Position numbers and translations under genes: made by a program. Below, one piece after another: positions 4,085 to 5,556 of a DNA stretch of 5,556 nt (position 1 is the stretch's first letter; each line of letters starts with the position of its first letter). The stretch is from positions 1 through 5,556 of the forward strand of contig CAJGDW010000099.1 in the NCBI GenBank assembly GCA_904502115.1. Direction: 5' to 3'. The notes under the pieces were generated by a model that made no database searches, had not been told where the DNA came from, and was given only the letters and a program-made list of their open reading frames with translations. This DNA is from Paludibacteraceae bacterium. Its GTDB lineage: Bacteria > Bacteroidota > Bacteroidia > Bacteroidales > Paludibacteraceae.

Positions 4085-5556
4085 ATGAACTTTGAGAAAT
4101 TCACTATCAAATCGCAAGAGGCTATTCAAAAAGCAGTTGAAATAGCCCAAAATGCAGGTCAACAGGGCATTGAGACCCCACACCTACTGAAAGGAGTGAT
4201 GCAGGCAGGCGAAGGTGTATGCAAATTCCTATTTGCTAAACTCGGAGTAAATGCACAAGTGCTTTCGCAGGCTGTAGACAGCCAAATTCAGTCATATCCT
4301 AAAGTAACGGGAGGTAATCCGTATTTTAGTAACGAAACCAGTAAGGTATTAGACAAGGCCGTATCGCTATCCGATAAGGATGGCCATAGTTTTGTGCCCT
4401 TAGAAATGATTTTAATGGCCTTACTAACGGTAAACAATGGTGTACAAGGGTTGCTTAAAAATGCAGGTCTTACCGAGAAAGGATTAGAAAGCGCCATTGC
4501 CGAACTAACGCAAAACAGCAAAACAACGTCAAAAAGTGCAGAAGAAACCTACCAGTCGTTAAGCAAGTACGCTATTAATCTAAACGATAAGGCTCGCAGT
4601 GGCAAGTTAGACCCTGTTATTGGCCGTGACGAAGAAATTAGGCGTGTGTTGCAAATTTTAAGCCGTAGAACCAAAAATAACCCTATTTTAATTGGCGAAC
4701 CTGGGGTTGGTAAAACTGCCATAGCCGAGGGATTGGCCCACCGTATTGTACGCGGCGACGTACCCGAGAACCTAAAAAGCAAACAACTGTACTCGCTAGA
4801 TATGGGTGCGTTGGTGGCTGGTGCTAAGTTTAAGGGCGAATTTGAAGAACGCTTAAAAGCTGTTATCAGCGAGGTGGTAAAATCGGATGGCGAAATTATT
4901 TTGTTTATCGACGAAATTCACACCTTAGTAGGTGCAGGTGGAGGCGAAGGCGCTATGGACGCAGCCAACATTCTTAAACCCGCATTGGCACGTGGCGAAT
5001 TGCGCAGCATTGGAGCTACTACCTTAAACGAGTATCAAAAGTACTTTGAAAAGGACAAAGCGCTAGAACGTCGTTTCCAAATAGTAATGGTAAACGAACC
5101 CGACGAGGCCAGCACCATTTCTATTTTGCGTGGTTTAAAAGAACGCTACGAAAACCACCACAAGGTGCGTATTAAAGACGAGGCCATTATATCGGCTGTA
5201 GAATTATCGAGTCGTTATATTTCGGATCGTTTTTTGCCCGATAAAGCCATCGACTTAATTGACGAAGCGGCTGCCCGTTTGCGTTTGCAAATGAACTCAG
5301 TGCCCGAAGAATTGGACAAACTAGATCGTTCCATTCGTCAATTAGAAATTGAACGTGAAGCCATTAAGCGCGAAAACGACCAAGAAAAATTGAAACAATT
5401 ATCAAAAGAAATTGATAATTTAAAAGAGGCCGAAAAAGCCGAAAAGGCCAAATGGCAATCAGAAAAATCGTTGATCGATAAAATTCAACAACACAAAATT
5501 GACATTGAGCAACTTAACTTTGAGGCCGAAGCAGCCGAACGCGAGGGCGATTTTAA
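4085..5556 (+). CDS. clpB: ClpB ATP-dependent disaggregase, N-terminal part (cut by window end)
   Basis: The AAA+ chaperone that threads aggregated proteins through a hexameric ring with DnaK help; full length is about 860 residues, of which 490 are present. It runs open to the window edge with no stop. The N domain (about 1-145) holds the two Clp-N repeats, starting MNFEKFTIKSQEAIQKA. NBD1 has Walker A GEPGVGKT (204-211, Lys210), pore loop GAKFKGEFEERLK (246-258), Walker B LFIDEIHTL with Asp276 and Glu277, sensor-1 region GATTLNEY (310-317) and arginine fingers Arg329-Arg330. The charged heptad-like coiled coil of the middle domain begins near 400 and continues to the end (EAEAAEREGDF), which distinguishes ClpB from ClpA and ClpC. 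Pore-loop residue 249 is Phe where E. coli has Tyr, which keeps the aromatic. ATG 4085 gives the family N-terminus and has a Shine-Dalgarno. No clear TTTG/TAnnTTTG promoter was found. Confidence 0.95.
   Translation, partial: MNFEKFTIKSQEAIQKAVEIAQNAGQQGIETPHLLKGVMQAGEGVCKFLFAKLGVNAQVLSQAVDSQIQSYPKVTGGNPYFSNETSKVLDKAVSLSDKDGHSFVPLEMILMALLTVNNGVQGLLKNAGLTEKGLESAIAELTQNSKTTSKSAEETYQSLSKYAINLNDKARSGKLDPVIGRDEEIRRVLQILSRRTKNNPILIGEPGVGKTAIAEGLAHRIVRGDVPENLKSKQLYSLDMGALVAGAKFKGEFEERLKAVISEVVKSDGEIILFIDEIHTLVGAGGGEGAMDAANILKPALARGELRSIGATTLNEYQKYFEKDKALERRFQIVMVNEPDEASTISILRGLKERYENHHKVRIKDEAIISAVELSSRYISDRFLPDKAIDLIDEAAARLRLQMNSVPEELDKLDRSIRQLEIEREAIKRENDQEKLKQLSKEIDNLKEAEKAEKAKWQSEKSLIDKIQQHKIDIEQLNFEAEAAEREGDF

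Noticed and set aside
4288..4782. Two minus-strand open frames of 77 codons inside clpB
   Set aside because: They oppose conserved ClpB coding sequence, including the Walker A region, and look like antisense shadows.

Overview
The window reads as chromosomal DNA of a Bacteroidota bacterium. The reasons are moderate-to-low GC, genes that mostly start without a Shine-Dalgarno sequence, a promoter of the Bacteroidota type (TTTG, 20 bases, TAnnTTTG) ahead of the toxin-antitoxin pair, and Bacteroidota-like protein sequences. Genus cannot be called from this window. All genes lie on the + strand.

Bases 1-155 are the 3' end of a gene whose product looks like the last strands of an outer-membrane beta-barrel. 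Bases 229-3299 hold three genes for a nucleotide-sugar pathway: a DegT-type aminotransferase (WbpE-like), a left-handed beta-helix N-acetyltransferase (WbpD-like) and a Gfo/Idh/MocA dehydrogenase (WbpB-like). Together they would turn UDP-GlcNAc-uronic acid into UDP-2,3-diacetamido-2,3-dideoxy-glucuronic acid, a precursor for capsule or O-antigen. The 6-dehydrogenase that makes the substrate, and any 2-epimerase, are not in the window. The two spacers inside this set carry arrays of degenerate 8-base units: AATCG-type units after a stop codon and CGATT-type (reverse-complement) units before the next start. A 26-base perfect palindrome covers the wbpD stop codon.

A strong intrinsic terminator at 3352-3384 closes the sugar locus. 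Bases 3397-3970 are a compact, more AT-rich type II toxin-antitoxin module: a ribbon-helix-helix antitoxin and a YafQ-family mRNA interferase with all expected active-site histidines. Its promoter overlaps three copies of TGTTATAnA spaced 11 and 22 bases apart, a likely autorepression operator. A second terminator of related sequence follows at 3983-4013.

From 4085 to the end lies the first 490 codons of clpB, the disaggregating AAA+ chaperone, cut by the window edge in its middle domain. Directly before its ATG is a nearly perfect 52-base hairpin whose right arm contains AAAGGAG, the only clear Shine-Dalgarno sequence next to a start in the window. No stretch over 300 bases lacks a gene.
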